Shown: positions 17,157 to 25,298, counted from the first letter of the stretch. The stretch: DNA of 35,937 nucleotides from Streptomyces sp. T39 (GCF_008042045.1 NZ_RDBP01000012.1:76268-112204), one strand, 5' to 3'. Notes: generated from the letters alone by a model not told the origin. Numbers and translations: made by a program.

Positions 17157-17372
17157 GTTCCACGGCGACCTCGCCATCGACCGGGCGGGGCTCACCGTCG
17201 CGGCTCACCGTCGCCAAGTCCGGTGAACGGCTCGCGCTCGCCCCGCTTCCTCCTCAACCTGGTGATCGCCGCCCTGAACGCGGGCCTGTCGTTCGCCGCC
17301 TGCGCCGTGCTGCCCGCCAGGTGGGCGGTGACCGGCATCGCCGGGGCGTACTCGGTGGCCCTGTGGGCGGGC
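17157..17372. other. Mosaic of inverted local copies, probable assembly or gap-closing artefact (junction 2)
   Basis: The 216 bases are tiled without remainder by three inverted exact copies: 17157-17201 is the reverse complement of 16725-16769 (response regulator), 17202-17245 of 16694-16737 (response regulator), and 17246-17372 of 17729-17855 (MurJ). The first two share 16725-16737, so a 13-bp sequence is tandemly duplicated at 17189-17201/17202-17214. The true 5' end of the regulator gene and 3' end of murJ are replaced. Same design as 11076-11410. Confidence 0.9.
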
Positions 17373-17855
17373 AGGGCGCGGCGGAGCCGGGTGGCGGCGC
17401 CGGTGAGCAGGGCGTCGAGCTCCGCGAGGCGCAGGGGGCGGGCCAGCAGGGCGAAGACGGCGACGACGACGGCCGCACCCGCGCCGGCGGCCGGGAGTGC
17501 CCCGGCGGGACCGGCCCACCGGGCCGCGGCGTACCCGAGGAGTGCAGCGGGGACGGCGGCGACGAGCAGCCGCAGCTGCGCGCCGAGCGCGCCGGAGGGG
17601 CCACCGGTGGCGGATCCGGGAGGGGAGCCGTGGAGCGCGGACGGGTCCCGGTCACCGCCGGCGGACGCGGCCGGGTCACCGGCGGCCCGGTCGAGGCGCC
17701 GGCGCAGGACCAGCGCGGTGACGGCCCAGCCCGCCCACAGGGCCACCGAGTACGCCCCGGCGATGCCGGTCACCGCCCACCTGGCGGGCAGCACGGCGCA
17801 GGCGGCGAACGACAGGCCCGCGTTCAGGGCGGCGATCACCAGGTTGAGGAGGAAG
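17246..17855. repeat. 127-bp perfect inverted repeat with 356-base spacer
   Basis: Arms 17246-17372 and 17729-17855 are exact reverse complements; matching stops abruptly at both ends of both arms. The right arm is authentic murJ coding sequence, the left arm the extra inverted copy in the mosaic junction. Confidence 0.92.
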
Positions 17856-19264
17856 GGCGTCCTGGTGTCGGAGAGCGCGTAGAAGGTGCGGGAGAGGACG
17901 TACTGGCCGGAGAAGGCGACGAGCCCGGGCGCGAACGCCGCGAGGGTGCCCGCCATGACGGCGATGTCCCGCGCGTCGGTCTCCCCGTACTGGAAGACCA
18001 GCGCCATCACGGGCTGCGCCAGGGCGCCGAGCAGGCAGGCGGCGGGCACGACGGCGGCCGCGGTGGTGCGCAGCGCGTACGACACGTCCCGGCGCACCGC
18101 GCCCGTGTCGCCGTCGGCCGCGGCGGCGCTCATCCGGGGCATCAGGGCGGTCACCAGCGACACGGTGACGATGCCGTGCGGGACGGCCCACAGGACGTAG
18201 GCGTTGGTGTACGCGCTGAATCCGGCGCCCTCGACGCCCGCCGCCTGCGCGGCCGATCCGGCGTCGGTGGCCAGGCGGGTGGTGACCCAGTAGGCGGCCT
18301 GGTTGGTCAGCACCAGCAGCACCAGCCAGCCCGCGGAGCGCAGCGGCCTCGTCAGTCCGCTGCCGCGCCAGTCGAAGCGCGGGCGGAAACGGAAGCGCGC
18401 GGAGCGCAGGGAGGGCAGCAGGGCGAGTGCCTGCACGGCGATGCCCGCGGTGGTGCCCCACCCGAGCAGGGAGGTCTCGGCCGGGGTGAGCGTCCCGCCG
18501 TCGCCGGTGGCGAGGTAGAGGCCGAACACGGCGATGACCACGACGTTGTTGAGGACGGGCGTCCACATCATGGCGCCGAAGCGGCCGCGCGCGTTGAGCA
18601 CCTGCCCGAGCAGCGTGAAGACCCCGAGGAAGAAGATCTGCGGCAGGCAGTACCGGGCGAACGCGACCGTCATCTCCGCCTGGCCGCCGTCGTACGCCGT
18701 GTAGACGCCGATGATCGCGGGCGCGGCCCACACGGCGGCGCCGGTGAGCGCGAGCAGGGCGAGGACGCACACGGTGAGCAGCCGGTCGGTGTAGGCGGCG
18801 CCGCCGTCCGCGTGCTCCTTGCCCGCCCTGACGAGCTCGGGGACGAAGACCGCGTTGAGCGCGCCGCCGATCAGCAGCATGTAGACGATGGTCGGCAGCG
18901 CGTTGCCGACGGCGTACCCGTCGGCGACGAGCCCGACGCCGAGCGCGGAGGCGACGACGGCGGACCGGGCGAAGCCGGTGGCCCGGGACACGACCGAGCC
19001 GGCGGCCATGAGGAGGCCGCTGCGGAGCACCGAAGGTGTCCCCCGGGACGCCGCCGCCTTCGCGGCGGGCTCCGCGGACGCGTCCGGCGCCACGGGCCCG
19101 TGAGGGGCCCCGACGGTCGGTGCGCCCGGTGCGTGGACGGCCCCCGGGGCCGGTGCGCCCGGCACGTCCGGCCGGTAGGTCGCCCCCGCGTCGGGTGCGG
19201 CCGGCCCGTGGACGGCCCCGGGGTGCGCGGCGGGTGCGGCCGCCCCGGCGCGGTCGCCGCTCAC
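17373..19264 (-). CDS. murJ: MurJ/MviN-family lipid II flippase, 3' end lost at a mosaic junction
   Basis: About 630 residues are preserved. After a Pro/Ala/Gly-rich cytoplasmic extension of about 75 residues, RSGLLMAAGSVVSRATGFARSAVVASALG starts the MATE-like membrane core with about 14 hydrophobic segments; further MurJ-like stretches are IGGALNAVFVPEL, YCLPQIFFLGVFTLLGQVLNARGRFGAMMWTPVLNNVV and VLSRTFYALSDTRTPFLLNLVIAALN. The family moves lipid II across the membrane for peptidoglycan synthesis; several Streptomyces carry extra copies, and this may not be the main one. The GTG at 19264 overlaps the FemX stop (GTGA), so the two are coupled. Authentic sequence stops at 17373 after about GAATRLRRAL, probably close to the true end; the frame then continues artificially to 17192. 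Confidence 0.85.
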
Positions 19265-20433
19265 CGGCGGGCCAGGTATGCCTGGAACGCCCGGTACAGC
19301 GCGTGGTTGGCGGTGCCGTCCAACGGTCTCTCCCATTCCCCCAAGGTCTCGACGACCTCTCCCCCGGTGCCGAGCTTCCAGCGCAGCAGCCCGTGTCCCC
19401 TCTCAGCGGGGTCGAGGGTGGAGGGTACCCCGCGCATGTCGTAGACGTCGGCGCCGAGTGCGTGGGCGTCCTGGAGCATCCGCCACTGCAGGAGGTTGGA
19501 GGGCCGCACCTCACGGCGGTGGTCGGCCGACGCCCCGGTCTGGTACCAGACCCGGCCGCCGACGCGGATCATGGTGTGGGCGGCCAGGATCTCGCCCTGG
19601 TGCCGGGCCAGGTAGAGCGTCATCCGGCCCGGTTCCTCGGCGTTGAGGGCCGCGTACTGCCGCTCGTAGTACGCCAGCGAGCGTCCGAGCCGGAAGCCGT
19701 CGCGTTCCTCGGTCAGGCGCAGCAGCCGGTAGAACTCGGGCAGGTCGGCCGCGCTGCCGACGACGGTCTCCACGCCCTCCTTGCGCGCCTTGCGCACATT
19801 GCGCCGCCACTCCTGGTTGAGCCCCGCCCACAGGTCGTCCACGGACCGCCCGGCCAGCGGCACGCGGAAGACGTAGCGCGGCTGGGCGTCCCCGTCCTCC
19901 TCCCCGCCGCAGCGGTGCCAGCCCCGGGCGCGCAGCCGCTCGGAGACGGCCGTGCCCAGCGGGTCGACCTCCCGGGCCAGGACGTCGGCGAGCCGGCGCC
20001 CGGGGGCCGCGGCCGCCTTGAGGCGGGCCGCGTCCCAGCTCCGGTGCGCCGGCGACGGGCCGATGCGCACCGCGAACACCCCCGCCGTGCGCAGGGTCTT
20101 CAGCAGCGGGTCGAGCCAGCCGTCCATGTGGGGGTCGGCCCAGTCGGCGACGGGCCCCTCCGGCAGGTAGGCGAAGTACTTGCGCGTGCCGGGGAGCTGG
20201 CGGAGCAGCACCATGGCGACGCCGGTGAGCTCGCCCTCCTCGGGCCGGGGGCCCCAGCCGAGCAGCAGGGAGCGCCAGCCCTCCTTGACGTCGGCCCAGG
20301 AGGGGCACTGGAGGAAGCCGGGGCCGAGGGCGTTCCCGGTGCGGGACGCGAGGAAGGCGCGGTACGCCTCCCGGGTGATGGGGGCGAGCGGCGTCTGCTG
20401 ACCTCGGTCGGCCGGCACGAGCAGTGCGGACAC
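19261..20433 (-). CDS. FemABX-family peptidoglycan bridge aminoacyltransferase (FemX-like)
   Basis: A 390-residue enzyme with the double GNAT-like fold of FemX/FemAB: the first half contains LGPGFLQCPSWADVKEGW and YFAYLPEGPVADW, the second WAGLNQEWRRNVRKARKEGVE, TLYLARHQGEILAAHTMIRVGGRVWYQTGAS, RPSNLLQWRMLQDAHALGADVYDMRG and a final LLRWKLGTGGEVVETLGEWERPL. Such enzymes use aminoacyl-tRNA to add the cross-bridge residue to the lipid II stem peptide (Gly in Streptomyces, from family knowledge). It is coupled to MurJ by a 4-base overlap, which would join bridge addition on the cytoplasmic side with lipid II flipping. Start is GTG 20433, with an agagagg sequence upstream. The leader holds two 12-base tandem repeats. 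Confidence 0.9.
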   Translation of the reverse strand: MSALLVPADRGQQTPLAPITREAYRAFLASRTGNALGPGFLQCPSWADVKEGWRSLLLGWGPRPEEGELTGVAMVLLRQLPGTRKYFAYLPEGPVADWADPHMDGWLDPLLKTLRTAGVFAVRIGPSPAHRSWDAARLKAAAAPGRRLADVLAREVDPLGTAVSERLRARGWHRCGGEEDGDAQPRYVFRVPLAGRSVDDLWAGLNQEWRRNVRKARKEGVETVVGSAADLPEFYRLLRLTEERDGFRLGRSLAYYERQYAALNAEEPGRMTLYLARHQGEILAAHTMIRVGGRVWYQTGASADHRREVRPSNLLQWRMLQDAHALGADVYDMRGVPSTLDPAERGHGLLRWKLGTGGEVVETLGEWERPLDGTANHALYRAFQAYLARR

Positions 20434-20447
20434 GGTGTGGGACCTCT

Positions 20448-20470
20448 CTGTTCACGCGTCTGTTCACGCG
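20448..20470 (-). repeat. Short tandem repeat in the leader of the FemX-like gene
   Basis: CTGTTCACGCG occurs at 20448-20458 and 20460-20470 (period 12), with a partial third match (TCACGCGGAAT) just beyond. It lies 15-37 bases upstream of the GTG start, so it may be a regulator site or slippage product. Confidence 0.6.
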
Positions 20471-20661
20471 GAATCACGCGGAATGCCGTGGACTCTCACA
20501 GCCCCGCGTGACCGGTCCGAGCGGCGAATGTGACCGGACGATGACCGTTGTGACGCAACGGCCGTCACATCGCCCCATCCCCTCTCACCTGCGGTTTCTC
20601 CGCCCTACGCTCGCCGTATCGGATCCCGGCTCCTGCCGGACGACAACGGAGGACCCATCCC

Positions 20662-21867
20662 ATGACCGTGAGACGCGCACAGGCCGGCCGCATACGTGTC
20701 CGTGCCGCCGCTGCCGCCGTGCTGCTGGCCCCGCTCGCCGCCTGCTCCACGGGCTCGGGAGGGACGGGCGACGACGACGGGAAGCCGGGCGAGCGGGCCG
20801 GCGACGGGCGTCCGGCGACCGTGACCGTCACCCCGAGCGGCCGCTCGGTGCGCGCCGGGCAGCCGGTGAAGGTGACGGTCTCCGGCGGCACGATCGCCTC
20901 GGTCACCGTCACCGACGCGAAGGGCCGGGCGCTGAAGGGCGCCGTCGGCAAGGCGGGCTGGCAGTCCGAGCGCAAGGCCGTCCCCGGCACCACCTACACC
21001 GTGAAGACCACCACCCGCACCGAGGGCGGCACGGAGAAGACCACGTCCACGTCGTTCACCACCGCGCCGGCCGAGAAGGTCAACAAGGTCGACTGGCGTC
21101 CCGGCGAGGCCGTCACCGTCGGTGTCGCGCAGCCCGTGTCGCTGGTCTTCGACAACCCGGTCACCGACAAGGCCGCTGTGGAGAAGCAGCTGAAGCTGAC
21201 CACGTCGAACGACACCGAGGGGTCCTGGGGCTGGATGAAGGACTGGTCGGGCCGCGACCGGGTCGACTGGCGCCCGAGGACGTACTGGGAGCCCGGCACC
21301 GAGGTCACCCTCCGGGCGCAGCTCGACGGCACCGACTCCGGCAGGGGCGGCGGCTGGTTCGTCCGCGACTACACGACGAAGTTCACCGTCGGCTCCCGCC
21401 AGATCGTCAGGGTCGACCTGGACACCCACGAGCTCACCCTGGAGCGCGACGGCCGCACGGTGCGCACCATCCCCGTCTCCGGCGGCACCCCCGGCGGCAT
21501 CAAGCGCTCCTGGGGCGGCACCTCGGTCCTGATGGCGAAGGAGGGGACCATCAACATGAACTCGGAGACGGTGGGCCTCGCCGACGCCTACGACAAGATG
21601 GTCGACTACTCGATGCGTCTGACCTGGTCCGGGATGTACGCCCACGCGGCGCCCTGGAACAACGCGTACATGGGCAACGCCAACAAGAGCTCGGGCTGCA
21701 TCGGCATGAGCGACGAGAACGCCGCCTGGTTCTACGCCCAGGTCCGGCCGGGCGACCCGTTCGAGATCAAGGGCAAGGACACCAAGGGCGTCCCCGACCC
21801 CGGCAACGGCTTCGGCGAGTGGAACGTCTCGTGGGAGAAGTGGCAGGACATGAGCGCCCTGGCGTGA
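20662..21867 (+). CDS. L,D-transpeptidase lipoprotein (Ig-like plus YkuD domains)
   Basis: A 401-residue lipoprotein with signal peptide and lipobox LAAC (lipidated Cys at 28), an acidic Gly-rich linker, a bacterial Ig-like domain (ATVTVTPSGRSVRAGQPVKVTV onwards), a second beta domain (KVDWRPGEAVTVGVAQPVSLVFDNPV) and a C-terminal YkuD catalytic domain (about residues 245-375). The active-site motif is HAAPWNNAYMGNANKSSGCIGMS, with His, the SSGC segment and the nucleophile Cys at about residue 346. It forms 3-3 cross-links in peptidoglycan on the outer face of the membrane, as in mycobacterial Ldt enzymes of the same layout. ATG 20662 has a clear ggagga site 8 bases upstream. It is divergent from the FemX-like gene, another cross-linking enzyme. 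Confidence 0.93.
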   Translation: MTVRRAQAGRIRVRAAAAAVLLAPLAACSTGSGGTGDDDGKPGERAGDGRPATVTVTPSGRSVRAGQPVKVTVSGGTIASVTVTDAKGRALKGAVGKAGWQSERKAVPGTTYTVKTTTRTEGGTEKTTSTSFTTAPAEKVNKVDWRPGEAVTVGVAQPVSLVFDNPVTDKAAVEKQLKLTTSNDTEGSWGWMKDWSGRDRVDWRPRTYWEPGTEVTLRAQLDGTDSGRGGGWFVRDYTTKFTVGSRQIVRVDLDTHELTLERDGRTVRTIPVSGGTPGGIKRSWGGTSVLMAKEGTINMNSETVGLADAYDKMVDYSMRLTWSGMYAHAAPWNNAYMGNANKSSGCIGMSDENAAWFYAQVRPGDPFEIKGKDTKGVPDPGNGFGEWNVSWEKWQDMSALA

Positions 21868-21886
21868 ACGCGCCGGGCGCGGAAGG

Positions 21887-21919
21887 GGCGGGAGCCGTCC
21901 ACGGGGGGCGGCTCCCGCC
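21887..21919. terminator. Bidirectional hairpin terminator
   Basis: Bases 21887-21897 and 21909-21919 form a perfect 11-bp stem with an 11-base loop. It lies between the converging L,D-transpeptidase gene and the 53-aa gene and may serve both. Confidence 0.7.
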
Positions 21920-21921
21920 GT

Positions 21922-22083
21922 TCAGGCGGTCGCCTCCGCCCGCTCCCCCGCGGCCGCTTCCGCGAGGCGGGCGCGGAGCGCCGCGTTCTCCGACTCCAGG
22001 AGCGCGATGCGCTTCCGCGCGAAGTACAGCTCCGTGACCGCGTCGCGGAACTCCGCGACCAGTTCGTCCGGCGTCAGTTCCAT
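21922..22083 (-). CDS. Small 53-residue coiled-coil protein, function unknown
   Basis: The frame ATG 22083 to TGA 21922 encodes MELTPDELVAEFRDAVTELY, then FARKRIALLESENAALRARL and AEAAAGERAEATA. Leucines at heptad-like spacing predict one long amphipathic helix able to form a coiled coil; there is no signal peptide or cysteine. A good ribosome binding site (gagagga) lies 6 bases upstream, third codon positions are G/C-rich, and the gene starts 28 bases after the hyaluronidase-like gene on the same strand, supporting translation as a second cistron. No family recognised. Confidence 0.6.
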   Translation of the reverse strand: MELTPDELVAEFRDAVTELYFARKRIALLESENAALRARLAEAAAGERAEATA

Positions 22084-22111
22084 CTCGGTTCCTCTCCCGC
22101 GTGCCCGGCCG

Positions 22112-22846
22112 TCAGGCCGGGGCGATCTCGGTGACGGTCCCGTCGGCTCCGCGCCACTTGAGCGCGCCGCCCTCCGCGTAGAGCGCGCCGCCCCCGCGGG
22201 AGTCGACGCCCGTGGGCACGGCGGCCGCGTCGACGACCCGCACCACGCCCTCGGCCATCAGCGCGGAACCGGTGCCGGGCTGCTGGACGACGTGCAGCTG
22301 GGACCAGGGATTGCCGCCCACGCCCATGCCGATGCCGACCCGTCCGCTGCCCTTGACGACGAAGTCGTCCCGGCCGTTGTTGCGCAGGCAGATCAGGTTG
22401 CCCGTGGTCGGGACGTCGTCCCCGTTGGTCACGAAGATGCCCTGCGCGGCGGTCCCGGCCGTCCGCAGGTCGATCGAGAGAGCGGACGCCTTGTGGTCCG
22501 ATCCGTCGGCGTGGCCGATGTGCGTGATCTTCAGGGTGCCGTGCTCCTTCTCGCGGCCCTTCAGGTAGACCGCCGACGTACCGGGGTTGTCCGAGACGAT
22601 GTTCAGCGCGACCCCGCCGCCGGACGTCCCCGCCTGGTGGACCGTGAGCGCATGCGCGGTCGTCGACGTCGTCCTGAAGAAGCCCGCGTTGACCGTGGAG
22701 TCCGCACGGTACGACTCCGCGACCACCGGCCCGTCGAACGTCGTCGTCGGCCCGCCCGCCGCCGCGGCCGGCGACGCTGCACCGGCCGTGACGGTCACCG
22801 CCCCGGCCGTGAAACCGCCCAGGAACAGTCTTCGTGACACCGCCAT
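22112..22846 (-). CDS. Tat-exported protein resembling Streptomyces hyaluronidase (hyaluronate lyase)
   Basis: A 244-residue secreted protein. The N-terminus MAVSRRLFLGGFTAGAVTVTAG is a twin-arginine signal (SRRLFL) ending near SPAAAAGG. The mature part is rich in beta strands and Gly/Thr/Asp: TTTFDGPVVAESYRAD, HQAGTSGGGVALNIVSDNPGTSAVYL, GTLKITHIGHADGSDHKASALSIDLRTAGTAAQGI, DDFVVKGSGRVGIGMG and GGGALYAEGGALKWRGADGTVTEIAPA. From memory this closely follows the small hyaluronidases of Streptomyces (S. koganeiensis type) and phage tail-fibre-like beta-helix trimers; activity on hyaluronan is therefore likely but not shown by the sequence. Start ATG 22846 has gaggagaag upstream. The 53-aa gene follows on the same strand. 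Confidence 0.65.
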   Translation of the reverse strand: MAVSRRLFLGGFTAGAVTVTAGAASPAAAAGGPTTTFDGPVVAESYRADSTVNAGFFRTTSTTAHALTVHQAGTSGGGVALNIVSDNPGTSAVYLKGREKEHGTLKITHIGHADGSDHKASALSIDLRTAGTAAQGIFVTNGDDVPTTGNLICLRNNGRDDFVVKGSGRVGIGMGVGGNPWSQLHVVQQPGTGSALMAEGVVRVVDAAAVPTGVDSRGGGALYAEGGALKWRGADGTVTEIAPA

Positions 22847-23292
22847 CGTGTCCGCCCTTCTCCTCGTGAGGTGCGCCCGTACCGGGCGCGTCCGGAGAGA
22901 GGACCGGGCAGAGGCTCCATTGGTTGCCCCGCGCACCCCGGACGCCTGAATCCGGCACCCGTACGCGACCGGACGACCACGCCGGGCTGCGCAACGTACC
23001 GAACACCGCGAGGAGTTGACGGCCAAAGGTGCCGTCGTCGGCCATCGGGCGGGTGGTGACGGGCAGGCCCACGCCCTGCGACCGCCGGTGCACGAACGAA
23101 TCGGCAACCGGGAGGCGGGCGAAGCCTGGCTCGGCGCCCTCGCCGATCCCGACGCCTCGTCGAGGCGGCGCTGTGGGCCGCGTACGCGCTCCACCGCCTG
23201 CCGCCGCGTGGCCGCCGCCCTCGCCGGCGCGGGGACCGGCGCGGCGGCGCCCCGGGGCGGGGGCGCCGCGCGTCCGGCTCGCGTCGTCGGGA
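22847..23292. other. 446-base intergenic region with a possible gene remnant and a terminator-like hairpin
   Basis: No intact gene is convincing. From GTG 23089 on the plus strand a coding-like stretch reads VHERIGNREAGEAWLGALADPDA with G/C third positions, then a frame change would continue it as VEAALWAAYALHRLPPR (from about 23159); this looks like a decayed or frameshifted small gene, but no family was recognised. Bases 23244-23253 and 23260-23269 form a 10-bp stem with a 6-base loop, well placed to terminate the xylanase transcript. The part nearest 22847 should hold the promoter of the hyaluronidase-like gene; no clear boxes were seen. Confidence 0.4.
23244..23269 (-). terminator. Putative terminator of the xylanase gene
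   Basis: A 10-bp perfect G/C stem (23244-23253 with 23260-23269), 24 bases beyond the xylanase stop codon on the minus strand. The region is so G/C-rich that chance hairpins are common. Confidence 0.5.
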
Positions 23293-24273
23293 TCAGCCGG
23301 CGGCGCAGGAGACCGTGGGCCAGGTCCAGTTGCCGTTCGCCTGCACCGTGACACCGAAGGTGTTGCCGTTGCCGTTCGGTTTGGCGGTGAGCACCTGGCT
23401 GCTCGGGTAGGTGGCGGCGGTGTTCCAGGTGGAGAGGATCTTCGCCGGGGACGGGACGTTCATGGTCACGGTCCAGTTGCTGCTGCCGCTGACCGCCACG
23501 TCGAGGTTGTACCGGTCGCTCCACTTCTCACCGGCGGTGAGCGTCGCGGTGCAGCCGCCACCGCCGCCCCCGCCGCCGCCGGTGCCGCCGACGGTGATGT
23601 TGGAGCTGCCGCTGCTCTGGTAGCCCTCGGTCGCCATGATCATGTAGTTGTGGGTGCCGAGGTTCATGCCCTTGGACGCCCAGGCGTCGAAGTGGTTGCC
23701 GCTGGTGATGGTGCCGCCGGTGCGCTTCGACTGCCGGACGCTCCAGAACTGCTTGAAGGTCTTGGTGCCTTCGATGGAGGGGGCGTTGTAGCGGGTGGTC
23801 TCGTAGATGTCGTAGGTGCCGCCGTCGCTGGTGACGGTGCCCTTGAAGGTGCCGGTGGGGCGGTAGGTGCCCCAGTTGTCGACGATGTAGTACTCGATGA
23901 GCGGGCCGGTGGTCCAGCCGTAGAGCGTGAGGTAGGCGTTGCCGGACGGGTTGAAGGTGCCGGAGTAGGTCACGGTCCTGCGGCCTCCGGTGCTCCAGCC
24001 CTTGCCGGCGACGAAGTTGCCGGTGTTGCTCCACTGGGTGGTGTAGTTGCCGCCGGATCCCATGTCCATGGAGACGGTGCCGGGGCTGTCGGTCCAGAAC
24101 GAGTACCAGTAGCCGTTGTTGGTGCCGGTCTGGTTCGAGGTGATGGGTGCCGCGATCGCGGTGCCCGGCATGAGCAGTGTGGCCATCGCCAGCACCAACG
24201 TGCCGATGCTGCTGACGAGAAGCCTGATCCGGCTGCTGCCGCGGCGGTCCGGCCGTGCGGGGCCGTGGTTCAT
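23293..24273 (-). CDS. xlnB: Secreted endo-1,4-beta-xylanase, GH11 with C-terminal CBM2 (XlnB-like)
   Basis: A 326-residue secreted enzyme that cleaves the beta-1,4 backbone of xylan. A signal peptide of about 42 residues (cleavage near AIA-AP) precedes the GH11 jelly roll: [17 protein letters not shown], the nucleophile Glu in [52 protein letters not shown] and the acid/base Glu in [14 protein letters not shown] Gly-rich linker of about 14 residues joins a CBM2-type xylan-binding module of about 85 residues ([19 protein letters not shown] to WTWPTVSC, two Cys). From memory it is very close to S. lividans XlnB. ATG 24273 has a strong gaggagg site; the frame opens further upstream without a better start. 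Candidate CGAAA-N-TTTCG operators lie upstream. Confidence 0.95.
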   Translation of the reverse strand: MNHGPARPDRRGSSRIRLLVSSIGTLVLAMATLLMPGTAIAAPITSNQTGTNNGYWYSFWTDSPGTVSMDMGSGGNYTTQWSNTGNFVAGKGWSTGGRRTVTYSGTFNPSGNAYLTLYGWTTGPLIEYYIVDNWGTYRPTGTFKGTVTSDGGTYDIYETTRYNAPSIEGTKTFKQFWSVRQSKRTGGTITSGNHFDAWASKGMNLGTHNYMIMATEGYQSSGSSNITVGGTGGGGGGGGGCTATLTAGEKWSDRYNLDVAVSGSSNWTVTMNVPSPAKILSTWNTAATYPSSQVLTAKPNGNGNTFGVTVQANGNWTWPTVSCAAG

Positions 24274-24352
24274 GGGCGTGATCCTCCTCGGTGAACGCTG
24301 ACGGGCGGTCAGGGCAGCGAAAGTGTTGAGCTGCCCCGAATGACTGTCAACA

Positions 24353-24373
24353 GTTTCGGTGAATAACCGAAAC
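24353..24373. promoter_or_regulatory. Inverted-repeat operator candidate upstream of the xylanase gene
   Basis: GTTTCGGT (24353-24360) and ACCGAAAC (24366-24373) form a perfect 8-bp inverted repeat around GAATA, 80-100 bases before the xylanase start. It is followed by CGAAACATTCG, one base off the CGAAA-N-TTTCG element that I recall as conserved upstream of Streptomyces xylanase genes. Regulatory role inferred. Confidence 0.55.
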
Positions 24374-24498
24374 ATTCGACCTCAGGGAAGGTGTGATTGT
24401 CGGCCCGTCAGGGCTGCTCAGGGCACACGGCGGGTCTTTTGGATCGCAAGAAATCGCAAGCGCCGTCGATCATGGATGGGGCGCCGGAAGCAGTCCGC

Positions 24499-24509
24499 CG
24501 AAAGTTTCG
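24499..24509. promoter_or_regulatory. CGAAAGTTTCG xylanase-type operator element
   Basis: A perfect match to the CGAAA-N-TTTCG palindrome recalled from Streptomyces xylanase promoters, 226 bases upstream of the xylanase start and just beyond the pirin stop. It would be a distal site or mark the start of the regulatory region. Confidence 0.5.
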
Positions 24510-24529
24510 AGCCGCTCGCGAGGCGCGCC

Positions 24530-25204
24530 TCAGCCGCCCATCTCCCACATCAGCACCTCGGCCGGTCCGCCGCCGTCCGCAGCGAGCTCCTGCCCCCGCG
24601 CGCCGGTGAGCCGCGCCGCGTCACCGGGGCCCAGCCCCTCGCCGTCCAGCCGCACCTGACCGCGCACCACATGCACGTAGACGTGGGCCGCGTCGGGGAC
24701 CGCCGTCCGCTCCCCGGAGGCGAGCCGCCGCACGTGCAGCAGGGCGCCGGCCTCGGGAAGCGCGTACGGAGTGGAGTCCGCGATGCCGCGGACGATCTCG
24801 TACGCGGGCTCGCCGCCCGGGTCCCGGGGCGCGAGCCACATCTGCACGAACACCAGGGGCACGTCGCCGTCGTTGCGCTCGACGTGCCGGACGCCGGCGG
24901 CCGCGCTCAGCCGCTGGACGTCGCCGGGCCGGACGACGGTGGCGTGACCGGCCGAGTCCCGGTGGGTGAGCTCGCCCTCGACGACCCAGGTGACGATCTC
25001 CGTGTGGCTGTGCGGATGCTCGTCGAAGCCGGCGCCGGGCGCCAGGCGCTCCTCGTTGCAGGCGAGCATCGCACCGAAGCGGAGATTGTCCGGGTCGTAG
25101 TGGCTGCCGAACGAGAACGCGTGCAGGGACTCGATCCCCGCCGCCGGGTCGCCGCCCGGACAGCGGTCGGCGGAACGCCGGACGGAGGTCGTGGGTGCTC
25201 TCAC
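24530..25204 (-). CDS. Pirin family (bicupin) protein
   Basis: A 224-residue cytoplasmic protein of two cupin domains. The N-terminal cupin contains the metal-binding motif PHSHTEIVTWVVEGELTHRDS, preceded by SFGSHYDPDNLRFGAM, and HVERNDGDVPLVFVQMWLAP; the C-terminal cupin has AHVYVHVVRGQVRLDGEGLGPGDAARL. Pirins are Fe(II) proteins, some with quercetinase activity and some acting in metabolic regulation; in Streptomyces one affects redox status and beta-oxidation. It is divergent from fasR, which fits a link with fatty acid metabolism, but this is inference. Start is GTG 25204. Confidence 0.88.
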   Translation of the reverse strand: MRAPTTSVRRSADRCPGGDPAAGIESLHAFSFGSHYDPDNLRFGAMLACNEERLAPGAGFDEHPHSHTEIVTWVVEGELTHRDSAGHATVVRPGDVQRLSAAAGVRHVERNDGDVPLVFVQMWLAPRDPGGEPAYEIVRGIADSTPYALPEAGALLHVRRLASGERTAVPDAAHVYVHVVRGQVRLDGEGLGPGDAARLTGARGQELAADGGGPAEVLMWEMGG

Positions 25205-25298
25205 GTGTCCACGGTAACCGCGGCCCGCCGCGGCACGGCGCGATCACGGAGAACCCCGGCACTCGGCCCCCGCGTCCTGATAAGGCACTCTTGTCCCC

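Noticed and set aside
16448..19444. A 998-codon plus-strand ORF across the regulator-murJ junction
   Set aside because: Antisense to the response regulator, murJ and FemX genes and extended by the mosaic junction; no recognisable domain.
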